DNA of 64,000 bases, taken from Anarhynchus alexandrinus (Eukaryota > Chordata > Aves > Charadriiformes > Charadriidae). The notes beneath the pieces are model-generated. The model searched no databases, was not told the origin of the DNA, and saw nothing but the letters and a program-made list of their open reading frames with translations. The DNA is taken from assembly GCA_008711295.1 (NCBI GenBank), contig VUYV01000392.1, forward strand, positions 303,022-367,021, in the 5' to 3' direction. Made by a program: the position numbers and the translations under genes. Positions within the stretch are counted from its first letter, which is position 1, and the number at the start of each line of letters is the position of its first letter. Of the stretch, positions 63,911 to 64,000 are shown in pieces.

Positions 63911-64000
63911 AAAAGAAGGAGAAGAGAAAAAGAAGAAAAAAAAAAGAAAAGGAAAAGGAAAAGGAAAAGAAAAAGAAGAAAAAAAATAAAAGGAAAAAGA
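63911..64000. repeat. Polypurine (GGAAAA)n-rich tract, cut by the window end
   Basis: Almost pure A/G with GGAAAA and GAAGA units; it continues past the window edge, so its full length is unknown. Confidence 0.9.

Larger units (their letters stand above)
58531..64000. other. Intergenic, no gene recognised
   Basis: No exon of TNC, the expected upstream neighbour in mammals, was recognised on either strand. Contains the compound microsatellite, poly-C and polypurine tracts listed. Confidence 0.55.

Noticed and set aside
36000..64000. TNC exons (expected neighbour upstream of TNFSF8)
   Set aside because: No fibronectin type III, EGF or fibrinogen-domain motifs recognised in any frame.
1..64000. 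CRISPR arrays, bacterial operons, tRNA or rRNA genes
   Set aside because: No spaced direct-repeat array, Shine-Dalgarno-linked gene cluster or cloverleaf-like sequence was seen; the window is vertebrate nuclear DNA.

Overview
The window looks like nuclear DNA from a bird. The evidence is several CR1 LINE fragments with the usual 5' truncation, two avian-type solo LTRs with clean 5-bp target-site duplications, intron-split coding exons with GT/AG borders, and long intergenic stretches with no credible coding. I see no bacterial operon, CRISPR array, rRNA or tRNA.

I can support one protein-coding gene: TNFSF8 (CD30 ligand, CD153), on the minus strand from 35794 (start codon) to 18981 (stop). 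Four exons join in phase to a 236-residue type II membrane protein: exon 1 35600-35794 (cytoplasmic tail and membrane anchor), exon 2 29097-29142 (a 46-nt stalk micro-exon), exon 3 19957-20028 and exon 4 18981-19378 (TNF homology domain). The human protein is about 234 residues, so the gene appears complete and intact. Exon 2 is too short to appear as an open frame; I found it from its splice sites and phase.

Layout. 1-18980 is intergenic: a nested CR1 cluster at 3.06-3.86 kb, a minus-oriented solo LTR at 10.67-11.20 kb, a long CR1 fragment at 12.78-13.52 kb, and presumably the TNFSF8 3' UTR just below 18981. 18981-35794 is TNFSF8. Its 9-kb intron 2 holds a GC-rich CpG block, a roughly 115-bp higher-order minisatellite (20840-21360) and a second solo LTR (21590-22051) lying antisense to the gene. 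35.8-64 kb is 5' flank and intergenic sequence with CR1 remnants of different ages, microsatellites and an assembly gap at 40473-40903. The 908 bp left of that gap recur right after it, most likely an assembly artefact.

In mammals TNFSF8 lies between TNFSF15 and TNC. I found no exon of either here, so they are probably outside the window. I found no evidence for a new biological system. The items most worth checking are the TNFSF8 gene model (micro-exon, start codon against TATA box, changed cysteines), the intronic minisatellite with its CpG block, and the gap-flanking duplication.
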